This document shows, one piece after another, positions 10,476 to 19,566 of a stretch of DNA of 64,000 nt (within the stretch, counting starts at the first letter, position 1; each line of letters opens with the position of its first letter). The notes under the pieces are model-generated. The model did not search any database. It was given only the letters and a program-made list of their open reading frames with translations, and was not told where the DNA came from. The DNA lies in contig NZ_CP130713.1 in NCBI RefSeq assembly GCF_030553055.1, forward strand, positions 7,485,391-7,549,390. Direction: 5' to 3'. Source of the stretch: Streptomyces sp. XD-27 (GTDB lineage: Bacteria; Actinomycetota; Actinomycetes; Streptomycetales; Streptomycetaceae). A program made the position numbers and the translations under genes.

Positions 10476-11630
10476 GTGAACAGAATTCTGCCGACGGTCT
10501 CCGCGGAGAACCTGACCCAATTCGAGACCCTCGCCCTGGCCACCAGTTCGATGAATCTCGCCGACGGGCACGCCCGCCAGCAACTCACGGCCGCCCAGAG
10601 CAAAATAGTCGCCGAGTTGCCGAGCATGTGGGCCGAGGCCGCCATGCGCCCGGCGCCCGAGATCGAGCAGGAGGCCACCGAGTCGTTCTTCGGCATGCTC
10701 GGCCAGCACAGCCATCCGTTCGCCGCCGGACGGACGCTGAGCTGCTACTCCTCCTCGTTGGCCATGGAGATCCTCGCCCGCTCGCTGGTCACCACGTCCG
10801 ACGCCGTGGCGCTGATCCACCCCACGTTCGACAACATCCCCGACATCCTGCGCGGGGTCGGCCTCCGGCTTGTGCCAGTCGAGGAGGAGCAGGCCCACGA
10901 CGAGGACCTGCCGGCGGAGCTGCTCGAACAGGTCGGGTGCGTCTTCATCACCACGCCGAACAACCCCACCGGCCGGGTGATGAGCGAGGCCCGCCTGCGC
11001 AGGCTCGCCGAGCAGTGCGCCGAGTACGGCGTGGTGCTGGCCCTGGACACCTGCTTCCGGGGGTTCGACCCCGACGCGCAGTTCGACCACTACGCCGTGC
11101 TCGACGCGAGCGGCTGCCGCTGGGTAGTCATCGAGGACACCGGCAAGCTGTGGCCCACGCTCGAACTCAAGATCGGCTGGCTGGTCCCCTCGGCCAACGT
11201 GGACCTGCCGATCGAGAAGATCCACTCGGACATCCTGCTCGGCACCTCGCCACTGATCCTGCTCATGGTGAAGCGGCTCGCCGACGACGGGGCGGATGGC
11301 GGCCTGGCCGAGCTGCAGCGCACGATCGCCGACCACCGGGCCCTCTTACGTGCCGAGTTCGCCGACGTGCCCGGCATCAGCTTCGTCGACGAGCACGCCC
11401 GGGTCAGCGTGGAGCGCCTGCACGTGGGCTCGCGTCTGGGAATGGACGTCTGGTCGGCGGTCCGCTCGCAGAACCTTTACGTCCTGCCGTGCCAGAAGTT
11501 CCACTGGGCGAGACCGCACGAGGGCGAGCGGATGCTGCGCCTGGCTCTGTCCCGGAACCCGTCCACCCTGCTCGCGGGCGCGCGGGTCCTGCGCTCGGCC
11601 TTGCTGGACGCGCCGGAGCTGCAGGGCTGA
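10476..11630 (+). CDS. mppP: MppP-like PLP-dependent L-arginine 4-hydroxylase
   Basis: Fold-type I PLP enzyme, 384 residues, closely resembling MppP of mannopeptimycin biosynthesis. That enzyme uses O2 without a metal to turn L-arginine into 4-hydroxy-2-ketoarginine, the first step to L-enduracididine. Shared features include the N-terminal ENLTQFETLAL and ADGHARQ segments, LSCYSSSLAMEILARSL, FITTPNNPTGRVM, LDTCFRGFD, the PLP-lysine segment VIEDTGKLWPTLELK and a C-terminal CQKFHW. The N-terminal segment is the part known to set MppP apart from ordinary aminotransferases. The GTG start at 10476 is preceded by GAGAGG. It is followed with a 1-nt overlap by the MppQ-like gene and then MppR, the same set as in mannopeptimycin and enduracidin clusters. 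Assignment strong, by remembered sequence comparison. Confidence 0.92.
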   Translation: MNRILPTVSAENLTQFETLALATSSMNLADGHARQQLTAAQSKIVAELPSMWAEAAMRPAPEIEQEATESFFGMLGQHSHPFAAGRTLSCYSSSLAMEILARSLVTTSDAVALIHPTFDNIPDILRGVGLRLVPVEEEQAHDEDLPAELLEQVGCVFITTPNNPTGRVMSEARLRRLAEQCAEYGVVLALDTCFRGFDPDAQFDHYAVLDASGCRWVVIEDTGKLWPTLELKIGWLVPSANVDLPIEKIHSDILLGTSPLILLMVKRLADDGADGGLAELQRTIADHRALLRAEFADVPGISFVDEHARVSVERLHVGSRLGMDVWSAVRSQNLYVLPCQKFHWARPHEGERMLRLALSRNPSTLLAGARVLRSALLDAPELQG

Positions 11631-12807
11631 TGGTTCCACCGGACACGGCGGTCTCCTCGCTCCCGCACGCTCGATGGTGGCGTGCGGGAGTGGTGCAGGC
11701 CGTCTCCCCGCCCCGCGTCATCGACCTGGGCCCCGGCTACCTGGAGCCGAGCCTGCTGCCGGTCAACGAGGTGCTTCCGCTCTACGCGGAGGCCCTTACC
11801 GAGTTCGGCCCCGCGGCGCTCAGTTACGGCGCCAACGCCGGAGCCGAGCCACTGCGCGCCTCGCTCGCCGCCCGGCACGGCTGCACGGCCGAGGAGATCA
11901 TGGTCACCGCCGGTACCTCGCAGGCGCTGACCTTGTTGTGCACCGTGCTGGGCCGGCCCGGCCAGCCCGTCGTGGTCGAGCGCACGTGTTACGACCTGGG
12001 CCGAAGCATCATGACCGACCACGGTCTGCGCCTGCGTGAGGTGGACGCCGACGGTGAGGGCGTACGGCCACAGGCCCTGGACCGTGCCTTGTCCCACGGC
12101 CACAACGTGGCGTTCGTCTACCTGACGCCGACCTTCCACAACCCGACCGGCACAGTCGCGGGTGAAGCCCGCCGCCGGGAGCTGCTCTCCGTCGCCACCC
12201 GGCACGGCGTGCCGATCGTGGAGGACGACGCATACGCGGAATTGAGCCTGGACCGCACCGCCCCGCCACCCTCGCTCGCCGCGCTGGCCCGACGGCGGGG
12301 GTGATCCGGCTCGGGTCGTTCGCCAAGACACTCGGACCGGGCCTGCGGCTGGGCTGGCTGGAGGCCGAACCGGACCTGATCAAGACGCTGACCCGCCGCG
12401 GACAACTGGTCAGCGGCGGAGCGCTCAACCACCTGACCTCGCTGGCCGTGGCCATGCTGATGGGGGACGGCCGCTACGACCGGCGCCTGTCGTGGCTGCT
12501 TGACCAACTCCGGCTGCGGCGCGAGACGCTCGTAGCCGCCCTGCGGGCCGGCCTGGGCGAGTCGGTGACCGTCAAGCGTCCGGCCGGCGGCTTCTTCGTC
12601 TGGCTGACCTTCGACCCGCGGCGCAGCGAAGCGTCGTTGCTCGCCGCGGCCGGCCGGGCAGGCGTCGCGGTGGCAGCGGGCTCCCGCTTCGGCAGCGCGG
12701 CCGGCACTCACCTGCGGCTCGCGTACAGCCTCAACCCGCCCGACCGTCTGGCGGAGGCGGCCGCGCGGCTCGCCACCGCCTGGAGAAATGAGGAAACCCT
12801 TCGATGA
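11630..12807 (+). CDS. mppQ: MppQ-like PLP aminotransferase (frameshifted)
   Basis: Class I/II aminotransferase expected to transaminate the cyclised 2-keto-enduracididine to L-enduracididine. The N-terminal half (11630-12304) has GPGYLEPSLLP, YGANAGAEPLR, TAGTSQAL and LTPTFHNPTGTV, then hits a TGA just after a run of five G at 12296-12301. The C-terminal half continues in another frame with the PLP-lysine motif SFAKTLGPGLRLGW and runs to 12807. Adding one G to the run gives RRG-VIRLGSFAKTL, the expected order, and the 1,178-nt length is 3n+2, so one base appears missing. It starts at TGATG, coupled to mppP, and ends at ATGA, coupled to mppR. Whether the defect is real or a sequencing error decides if the pathway is complete. 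Confidence 0.85.
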
Positions 12808-13601
12808 CTAGTTCCGTCGTCAGCAGCCTGCGCGGCTACAGCCTTCCGCTCTCCCCGTCCGGTACCTCGGCCACGCTGACTCCTCCGCCGTGGAACTTCT
12901 CCGGCGAGGTCGTCATGGTCGATTACCACGTGGATCCGGCGGCGGCGGCGCGGTTCCTCCCGCCCGAGCTCGACCCCGGCACCGATCCGGGGCAGGCCGC
13001 CGCGGTCTTCGCGCACTGGCAGTGGTGCTCGGAGCCGGGCACCGAGCTGGCCGATCCGGGTGCCAGCCAGTTCAGCGAGTTCCTGATCCTGCTCGGTTGC
13101 GAGTACCGCGGCCGCCGCCTGGCCCGGTGCCCGTACGCCTGGGTCGACCAGCCCGTGCCGCTGCTGCGCGGCTGGGTGCAGGGAATGCCGAAGCAGTTCG
13201 GCGAAGTGCATCAGACCCGGCCGATGCGCGTCGGCAAGGCGGGGCCCCTGGGATCCGCCGCGGGCACGTACCACGGCACCGCCGCGACAGGCGGCCGCCG
13301 GATCGCCCACGCCTCGGTGAGCGTGACCGCCCCGGCCGCCGAACCGCCGGCGTTGCACACTGTGCCGCTGGTGCACAGCCGGGTCCAGCCACCCTGGCTC
13401 GCCGGTGAGCAGCCGCCCGTCGGGCTGGTGACCTCGACCGTCACGGGGGTCGAGTTCTCCGAGGTGTGGTCGGGTGACGCGAACCTCGAGATGTTCGATG
13501 TGCTCGACGCGGACTTCGCCTCGCTGCGGCCGGTCTCGGTCGGGCGCGGCCACGTCTTCGGATACGCCGAGACGCTCGTCTCCGGCCAGGCACTCGCCTG
13601 A
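12804..13601 (+). CDS. mppR: MppR-like enduracididine cyclase (acetoacetate decarboxylase fold)
   Basis: Member of the acetoacetate decarboxylase superfamily, 265 residues. In mannopeptimycin biosynthesis MppR dehydrates and cyclises 4-hydroxy-2-ketoarginine to the ketone form of enduracididine. The segment WVQGMPKQFGEV puts a lysine at position 130 where the family forms its Schiff base, and N-terminal LTPPPWNFSGEVVMVDYHVDP matches the fold's start. Location directly after the MppP- and MppQ-like genes is the main reason for the specific call; the fold alone would allow other decarboxylase-like reactions. Its start overlaps the stop of the preceding gene (ATGA). An MbtH gene follows 21 nt downstream. 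Confidence 0.9.
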   Translation: MTSSVVSSLRGYSLPLSPSGTSATLTPPPWNFSGEVVMVDYHVDPAAAARFLPPELDPGTDPGQAAAVFAHWQWCSEPGTELADPGASQFSEFLILLGCEYRGRRLARCPYAWVDQPVPLLRGWVQGMPKQFGEVHQTRPMRVGKAGPLGSAAGTYHGTAATGGRRIAHASVSVTAPAAEPPALHTVPLVHSRVQPPWLAGEQPPVGLVTSTVTGVEFSEVWSGDANLEMFDVLDADFASLRPVSVGRGHVFGYAETLVSGQALA

Positions 13602-13622
13602 AACTCATCCCCGAAGGAGCAG

Positions 13623-13838
13623 ATGATGGCAAATCCGTTCGACGACCCTGACGCGACCTTCAAGGTGCTGATCAACGACGAAGGTCAGCATTCGCTCTGG
13701 CCCGCCTTCGCCGCCGTTCCCGAGGGGTGGTCGGTCTCACTGGCCGACACGGACCGCGGGACCTGCCTCGCGTACGTCGAGCAGCACTGGACCGACATGC
13801 GCCCGAAGAGCCTGGCCGACCGCATGGCCACACGCTGA
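13623..13838 (+). CDS. MbtH-like NRPS accessory protein
   Basis: Small chaperone-like protein, 71 residues, that binds and activates NRPS adenylation domains. The family signature is present: ATFKVLINDEGQHSLWPAF followed by PEGWSV and a C-terminal [21 protein letters not shown] lies a few bases before tandem ATG codons at 13623 and 13626. Its place between enduracididine genes and a hydrolase, with a 1-nt overlap to the next start, supports a role with the NRPS at the left of the window. Confidence 0.96.
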   Translation: MMANPFDDPDATFKVLINDEGQHSLWPAFAAVPEGWSVSLADTDRGTCLAYVEQHWTDMRPKSLADRMATR

Positions 13839-14666
13839 TGGGCGTCGCGACCGTCGGCGGGACACAGCTGCACTACGACGACCACGCACCCGACGGCCGA
13901 GAGGGCGGGGAGCCGGTCGTCCTGCCCATGGGCTCGGGCGGTCGCGGCCGGGCGTGGCACTTGCACCAGGTACCGGCGCTCGCCGAGGCCGGCTATTTAG
14001 TGATCACGTACGACTCCCGGGGCGTGCCCCTCCAGCGACCCCGGCGAGGCGGGTTCCACGGTCGGCGATCTCGCAGCCGACCTGGCAGGGCTCATCGAGC
14101 ACCTGCACGCCGGGCCGTGCCGCCTGGCGGGGGCGTCGCTCGGCGCGCATGTGGTGCAGGAGCTGCTGCTGACCCGGTCCGACCTGGCCACCGCCGCCGT
14201 ACTGATGGCCGCCCCCGGCCGCGACGACCAGCTGCGCGCGGCCGCCGCCCGGGACGAGATCGAGCTGCTGGATTCCGGCATCACGCTGCCACGCCGATAT
14301 CACGCGGCCCGGCAGGCGATCCAGAGCCTGTCCCCGCACACGCTCAACGACGACCTCGAGGTGTCCGACTGGCTGTCGGTGTTCGAGCAGTCGCTGTCCA
14401 CCGGCCCCGGACTGTGGCATCAGCTCGCCATCAAGCCGGACCCCAGTCGCATCGCGGCCTACGCCGCGATCACCACGCCGTGCCAGGTCGCCGACGTGGC
14501 ACGTGCCATCCCCGGCGCCGCCTACCGGCTGATCCACCACGCGGGTCACTACGGGTATCTGGAGCAATCGGAGGAGGTGAACCGGCAGATCCTCGAGTTC
14601 TTCCACAGCGTTCCGGCCGCCCTCTCGCGCGGACAAGCCGCGCAGCGCCCCACGAGTGCCGGGTGA
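13838..14666 (+). CDS. Alpha/beta hydrolase, thioesterase-like (frameshifted)
   Basis: Alpha/beta-hydrolase fold protein of about 275 residues, possibly a stand-alone thioesterase or peptidase of the pathway. The N-terminal part has the oxyanion-side LPMGSGGRGRAWHLHQVPAL and ITYDSRGV. The frame then breaks in the CCCC at 14027-14030 and resumes as SSDPGEAGSTVGDLAADL, the nucleophile elbow GASLGA and a final HHAGHYGYLE carrying the probable catalytic His. Removing one C repairs the frame; the 829-nt length is 3n+1, in agreement. ATG at 13838 overlaps the MbtH stop. Enzymes of this type accompany several peptide antibiotic clusters, but no substrate can be inferred. Confidence 0.75.
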
Positions 14667-14703
14667 CCGGCCCCTGAACCGTTTCCCGACCGAGGAGCTG
14701 CCG

Positions 14704-15441
14704 ATGGCCGTCGTATCCCCGAAGACCGTTGTCATCGTGCCGACCTACAACGAGCGGGACAACCTGCCGGTACTGGCGGGTCTGCTCGCGGACCTGCCAG
14801 TACCGAATCTGCATCTGCTCGTGGTCGACGACAACTCACCCGACGGCACCGGCGAGGTCGCCGACAAACTCGCCGCCGGGGCGCCGGACACCGTCGGCGT
14901 GCTGCACCGCGGCGCCAAGGACGGACTCGGCCGCGCTTACCTCGCCGGAATGACCCGTGCGCTGGACGAGGGTGCTGACATCGTGGTCCAGATGGACGCC
15001 GATCTCTCGCACCCGGCCTCGGCGATCCCGGCCCTGATCGATGCGCTCCTGACAAAGAACGCCGCCGCCGTGATCGGCTCGCGCTACGTGGCCGGCGGCT
15101 CGACCGCCTCCGACTGGCCCTGGTCTCGCAGAGCCCTGTCGGCCTGGGCCAACATCTACGTCAACGCGATCCTGCGGTTGCGCCTGAAGGACGCCACCGC
15201 CGGATTCAAGGCATGGCGGGCCGAGACATTGCGCGCGATCGACCTGAACTCCGTGCACAGCAACGGGTACTCCTTCCAGGTCGAGATGAACTACCGTGCC
15301 TTCAAGCGGGGGTTCACCATCCTCGAAGTGCCGATTCGCTTCGAGGAACGCGGGCAAGGCGCATCGAAGATGAGCCTGGGAGTGCAGCTCGAATCCGCCC
15401 TCACCCCGTGGAAGCTGCGCTTCGGTGGCAAGCGCAGTTGA
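14704..15441 (+). CDS. Polyprenol-phosphate mannose synthase (GT2)
   Basis: Family 2 glycosyltransferase, 245 residues, expected to transfer mannose from GDP-mannose to polyprenyl phosphate at the inner membrane face. It has the N-terminal VIVPTYNERDNLP, VVDDNSPDGTGEVAD, the catalytic QMDADLSHP motif, GSRYVAGG and the C-terminal FEERGQGASKMS typical of Dpm1/Ppm1-type enzymes. No C-terminal membrane domain is present, as in the soluble type. GAGGAG precedes the ATG at 14704. In mannopeptimycin, peptide mannosylation uses polyprenyl-phosphomannose donors; a synthase inside this cluster, with a GT-C enzyme 1 kb downstream, suggests a dedicated supply of the same donor. Confidence 0.9.
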   Translation: MAVVSPKTVVIVPTYNERDNLPVLAGLLADLPVPNLHLLVVDDNSPDGTGEVADKLAAGAPDTVGVLHRGAKDGLGRAYLAGMTRALDEGADIVVQMDADLSHPASAIPALIDALLTKNAAAVIGSRYVAGGSTASDWPWSRRALSAWANIYVNAILRLRLKDATAGFKAWRAETLRAIDLNSVHSNGYSFQVEMNYRAFKRGFTILEVPIRFEERGQGASKMSLGVQLESALTPWKLRFGGKRS

Positions 15442-15479
15442 AATCTCTGTGGGCGCAGCGACGGGTCGGTGAGCTGATC

Positions 15480-16095
15480 TTCATGCTGTACCGGGGGCCG
15501 CTTCACCGAGCCCGGAGTGGGCGTACCTGAAGGGATGGGGACTGACCTTCCACGTCCGGACAAGCGGGCCGTCGGGCAGGCCGCGGAAGCGGTCCACCTC
15601 TGGTACGAGGAGACCTGGCCGCGCGATCAAGGCCCGGGCGAAGTGCGGAGAACGCCGACGTTCTCTTCGGTTGCCAGGTCGGGGTCCGCCCGGACCAGGT
15701 CACCGGGCGCACCTGGGCGCCAAGGGCGGAACCCCGGTCGTCCGCCGCACCGGGAACCGGTTCTATGCGAACGCGATGTCCGCGATCAGCACGAAGGGCC
15801 GGATGCACTTCATGGCCTTCACCGAGTCGTTCGACGCGAAGGTCATGTGCCGCTCCTCGCCCGGATGGTCGGGCACCTCGACCGGAAGATCCACCTGGTC
15901 GTCGACCGGCACTCGGTCCACCGCTCGAAGACCGTCCGGACCTGGCTCGCCAGCCACCAGGACGAGATCGAGCTGCACCCCCTGCCCTCGTACTCCCCCC
16001 GGGCGGGCATCCAGCTCAAACACGCCGCCGCCAGGACCCTGGCCAACCGCATCACCCCGGGGCTATGCAGCTTCCGCGGGGACGGCGCAGGGTAG
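15480..16095 (+). pseudogene. IS630-family transposase remnant
   Basis: Degraded fragment of an IS630/ISL-type transposase scattered over frames: GLTFHVRTSGPS-like start, LWYEETWP, WGAKGGTPVVRRTGNRF, MSAISTKGRMHFMAFTESF, IHLVVDRHSVHRSK and LHPLPSYSP. These correspond in order to the middle and catalytic part of Streptomyces IS630 transposases. At least two frame changes and no start make it inactive. It separates the plus-strand biosynthetic operon from the minus-strand glycosyltransferase and probably marks a past insertion within the cluster. Confidence 0.75.
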
Positions 16096-16458
16096 TCCTG
16101 GCCGCGCAGGTCGGGCCGTCGAAAGCACCAGTGGGGCGCATCCGGGCGAGGGTGTCGATCAACACACGGGGGGATGTCGCGGAGCTCGTCCCGGATGCCG
16201 GAGAGGTGGTGATGACCAGGATGCGGATCTGGTTCATGGCTGGGCACGGGCCTTGACGGCGGAGTCGCGGACGAAGCGCAGGTGCCGGACAGCCTCTGAG
16301 ACCGGACCGCGCGGGCGCCCGGCCGGCTGCCGTTCCGGAGGCGGCAGCCAGCCGGCTCACACTGATGCGCTGTGCTGAGGGGGCGCGTCCCCGCATCGCT
16401 GTTGACGCGGTCCAGGTCGCCGGGGAGACCGCCCCTCAACCCCGACACCCGTACCGGT
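16096..16458. other. Intergenic stretch without recognised genes
   Basis: About 360 nt between the IS630 remnant and the end of the glycosyltransferase. I see no ribosome-binding site, coding-like frame or clear hairpin; probably leftover insertion DNA. Confidence 0.5.
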
Positions 16459-18039
16459 TCAGTCGCAACCCTTGGTGCTGTTGGCCGTGACAGCCTTGGC
16501 CGTGTACGGGCACTGAAAGCCGATCCAGCGCAGTTGCTCCCACAGTTGCGGCCAGGGCTTCAGCGGGCCACGGCACACCATGAACTTCTGGCCGTCGTCG
16601 GACACCGGCAAGTCGTTCTTGTACTCGCCGCGCTTTTCGCACGACTGGAAGAGCTTGCCGAACTGCTTTGGGTCGACGCCGATGGTGATCACGGTCGTCT
16701 TGCCCTCGCTGGGCCGGCCGAAGTCGGCGTATGAGTTGTGGCCGCTGTACGCCTTCGGCAGCCCGTACTTCGGCCCCCACTTGTCGATCGCGCCCGCCTG
16801 GCCGTAGTGGTTACCGTAGATGATGGTGTGCGCCTGCTCGTCCGAAGGCAGCGAGTGGTAGATGGCCGCCACCTGCCGGGTCATCGCGGGCCAGCCAACC
16901 TGGTCGAACTGAGTGATGGCCGCGCCGCTGAGGACGGGATTACTCGCGTACAGGTTGATCGGGAGCGTCGGCAGCAGCAGGATCGCGCAGCTCACCGCGT
17001 TGAGTGCGGTCAGTCCGCCGATCACCCTGAGTCGCTTGACGCTGCGCGCCCACCGGTCGACGACCACGGCCCCCGAGGCGAGAAGTACGTACTGCAGCGA
17101 GGTCGTGTAGGCGCCCTGCCCGCCGACGATCAGCAGCACGGCCACCATAATTAGGTACGACCAGCCGACGAACCGGTAGGCACGCCACTCGGGACGACGC
17201 ATCAGCGCGACCAGCCCGCTGATCCACACCGGGCTCAGGAAGATGCCGATGAGGAGGAGCTGCATCGGGATGAAGGTGCTGCGGGACAGGGTCTCCAGCG
17301 CCTTGGACAGCGCGGCGCTCATCTCCAGTTGCGGCATGCCGTGCGTTATCTGCCAGATCAGCACCGGTGAGGCGATGGCCACGGCCACGCCGACCGCGGC
17401 AGGGAAGCGCCAGGTCCGGAACACCCACCGCGGGCCGAACACCAGCAGACCGGCCCCAAGGCAGAGGAGCAGGAGAACCAGCAGGTACTTCGCGGTCAGG
17501 CCGACGCCGACCACGACGCCGATCGCCCACCACAGACGGGTGTCGCGGGTGCGCACCATCCGGATCAGCAGCCATGACACCGTGACCCAGGACAGCTCGT
17601 CCCAGTTGTTCGTGCCCATGATGTGGCCGGTGAACATGACCACGCCAGACCCGAACGCCATGAACCCCGCGAGTATCTGCGCCCGGGAGCCGCCACCCAA
17701 CTCGCGGGCGATCAACGTGCCGAGCAGCACGGCGACGGAGGCGAGCAGCGCCGGCACCACGCGTAAGCCGAAGAGGTTGTCCCCGAACACCGCCATCTCG
17801 ACCTTGGCAACGAGCGCTACGAGCGGCGGCTGGTCGATGTAGCCCCACGCGAGATGGCGGCTCGCCACCCGGGTGTACAGCTCGTCTACGTGGTAACCGT
17901 GCCGGGTGGCCAGCGCCAGCAGGCACACCGTCATCGCGGCGGCGGTCAGCGACACCGGCCGCCATGGCACGGGCGTCAGCCGGTCCGGCGGCGTTGACGC
18001 CTCTTGTTCCGAGGAAGCGGTCGCTGTCGCGGAAGCCAT
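16459..18039 (-). CDS. GT-C (family 39-like) membrane glycosyltransferase
   Basis: Polytopic glycosyltransferase of the ArnT/PMT type, 526 residues from ATG 18039 (GGAG just upstream; an upstream ATG at 18102 is less likely). After a 40-residue soluble tail comes a first helix and the external loop HGYHVDELYTRVASRHLAWGYIDQPPL. The acidic DE there is where these enzymes place the catalytic Asp, and YIDQPP is the usual family hallmark. About ten further hydrophobic segments and a C-terminal soluble domain with two cysteines follow. Such enzymes use polyprenyl-phosphate sugars outside the membrane. With the adjacent polyprenol-phosphate mannose synthase and the enduracididine genes, mannosylation of the peptide is the best guess, as done by the membrane mannosyltransferases of the mannopeptimycin cluster. 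It is transcribed opposite to its neighbours. Confidence 0.85.
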   Translation of the reverse strand: MASATATASSEQEASTPPDRLTPVPWRPVSLTAAAMTVCLLALATRHGYHVDELYTRVASRHLAWGYIDQPPLVALVAKVEMAVFGDNLFGLRVVPALLASVAVLLGTLIARELGGGSRAQILAGFMAFGSGVVMFTGHIMGTNNWDELSWVTVSWLLIRMVRTRDTRLWWAIGVVVGVGLTAKYLLVLLLLCLGAGLLVFGPRWVFRTWRFPAAVGVAVAIASPVLIWQITHGMPQLEMSAALSKALETLSRSTFIPMQLLLIGIFLSPVWISGLVALMRRPEWRAYRFVGWSYLIMVAVLLIVGGQGAYTTSLQYVLLASGAVVVDRWARSVKRLRVIGGLTALNAVSCAILLLPTLPINLYASNPVLSGAAITQFDQVGWPAMTRQVAAIYHSLPSDEQAHTIIYGNHYGQAGAIDKWGPKYGLPKAYSGHNSYADFGRPSEGKTTVITIGVDPKQFGKLFQSCEKRGEYKNDLPVSDDGQKFMVCRGPLKPWPQLWEQLRWIGFQCPYTAKAVTANSTKGCD

Positions 18040-18293
18040 AAGGGACTCCGTTCCGTAGTGGCTCGCTGCCGCGCCGGATGCCGGACACGACTCAGCGCTC
18101 AAATATCGACGCGCGCGCCTCTGTCCTCAACGAACTTGAACCGTGCCGACAATGCGCAGGCCGTGGCCTTCGCCCGGAGCTTGGGACGCGGCTGGCCTCG
18201 GAGTTTCATCCACGGGGCAACTTCATGGCGAGGGCCACCCCGCCGCCAGAAGACTCGGTGACGTCCGCTGCCGTCACGCAGGAAAGGCACGGC

Positions 18294-19544
18294 ATGACCA
18301 CACCCCTGCCACGCAACAGGAACTACCGCATTCTCTGGTCCGGCATGTTCCTGTCCGAGATGGCCGGCGAGATCGCGTACGTCGCGCTCCCGCTTCTCGT
18401 GCTCGCCCACGGAGGCTCGGCGGCCGCGGTCTCCGGCGTCGCCGCGGTGCTCGCCGGCGCCCGTACGCTGATCAGCCTGCCCGCCGGGGCGCTGGCCGAC
18501 CGCGTGAACCGCAAGCGGGTGATGGTGGTGGCCCAGGGCGTCCGTACGGTGGCGATGCTCAGCGTCGCCGTCGCCGTCCTGCTGGGCAACTGCCCGCTGT
18601 GGCAGGTCCTGTTCGTGGCGGTCGTCGAGGGCGCGGCCGCCGGCATCTTCGTACCGGCCGAGAACGCGGCCCTGCCCCAGGTCGTGCCGGAGAACCTGCT
18701 GCCGCAGGCGCTGGCGCGCAACGCGGCCCGGCCGTTCGCCGCGCTGCTGATCGGTCCAGCGCTGGCCGGCTTCATGTTCGGGCTGCACGAGGTGCTGCCG
18801 TTCACGCTGAACACATCGGTGCTCGCCGTGTCGTTCGTGGCGCTGGCGGCGCTGCACCTGCCGCGCCGTGCCGCCGAGCCCAAGGCCGGCGAAGAGACCG
18901 CGGCTGCCGCCGCACCGCAGCCCGGCGGGTTCGGGTCGCTTCTGCGCACGCGGACCATACGGGCGACGATGGCCTGGATCGTCGGCGTGAACCTCGCGTT
19001 CCACACCTTGGTCGTGCTCGTACTCATCGTGTCGAGCGAGGGCAACGTCGCGCCCGGGCAGATGGGCCTGATGATGACGTGCTTCGGCGCGGGCGGCTTG
19101 GTCGGCGCTCTGATCGCCGACCGTCTGCACGCGGCGGTGCTGTCGCCGACGGTGCTGGTCATCGGCTCGACCTGGGTCTTCGCCTCCGTCGCCGGCGCCA
19201 TGGCGTACGCACCGCGCGGCGTGCCGCTCGGCATCCTGCTGGGCGCAGCCGCGCTGGCCATGCCGGTCGCGAACACGACCGTGACCATCTGCCAGCTGTC
19301 GGCCGTGCCCGACGGTTTGCGCGGACGCCTGTCCGGCCTGGTCGGTCTCGGCTCCGAACTGGCCGCCACGGCCGGCCCCGTCGCCGCCGGCGTGCTGTCC
19401 ACCAGCACCCGGGACGGCGCCGCGAGCATTCTCGGCGCGGCCGCGCTGCTGGTAGTGATCGCCACCGGCGCCACCCTGAGCCCGACACTGCGCCGCCTCG
19501 CGCTGCCCCGGCCGTCGACCGCACGACAGCCGGCGCACTCCTGA
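18294..19544 (+). CDS. MFS transporter, drug-efflux type
   Basis: Major facilitator protein, 416 residues, with twelve predicted membrane segments. The N-terminus NYRILWSGMFLSEMAG, the loop-2/3 ALADRVNRKRVMV motif and PAENAALPQVV are typical of the MFS group that exports antibiotics and macrolides in actinomycetes. ATG 18294 follows GGAAAGG; upstream in-frame ATGs at 18225 and 18078 would add a non-homologous leader. It sits 22 nt before the MppO-like hydroxylase, so the two form a short operon. It probably exports the product or an intermediate, alongside the ABC exporter at 4266-7596. Confidence 0.9.
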   Translation: MTTPLPRNRNYRILWSGMFLSEMAGEIAYVALPLLVLAHGGSAAAVSGVAAVLAGARTLISLPAGALADRVNRKRVMVVAQGVRTVAMLSVAVAVLLGNCPLWQVLFVAVVEGAAAGIFVPAENAALPQVVPENLLPQALARNAARPFAALLIGPALAGFMFGLHEVLPFTLNTSVLAVSFVALAALHLPRRAAEPKAGEETAAAAAPQPGGFGSLLRTRTIRATMAWIVGVNLAFHTLVVLVLIVSSEGNVAPGQMGLMMTCFGAGGLVGALIADRLHAAVLSPTVLVIGSTWVFASVAGAMAYAPRGVPLGILLGAAALAMPVANTTVTICQLSAVPDGLRGRLSGLVGLGSELAATAGPVAAGVLSTSTRDGAASILGAAALLVVIATGATLSPTLRRLALPRPSTARQPAHS

Positions 19545-19566
19545 CCACCGACAACGGAGGAAGAAG

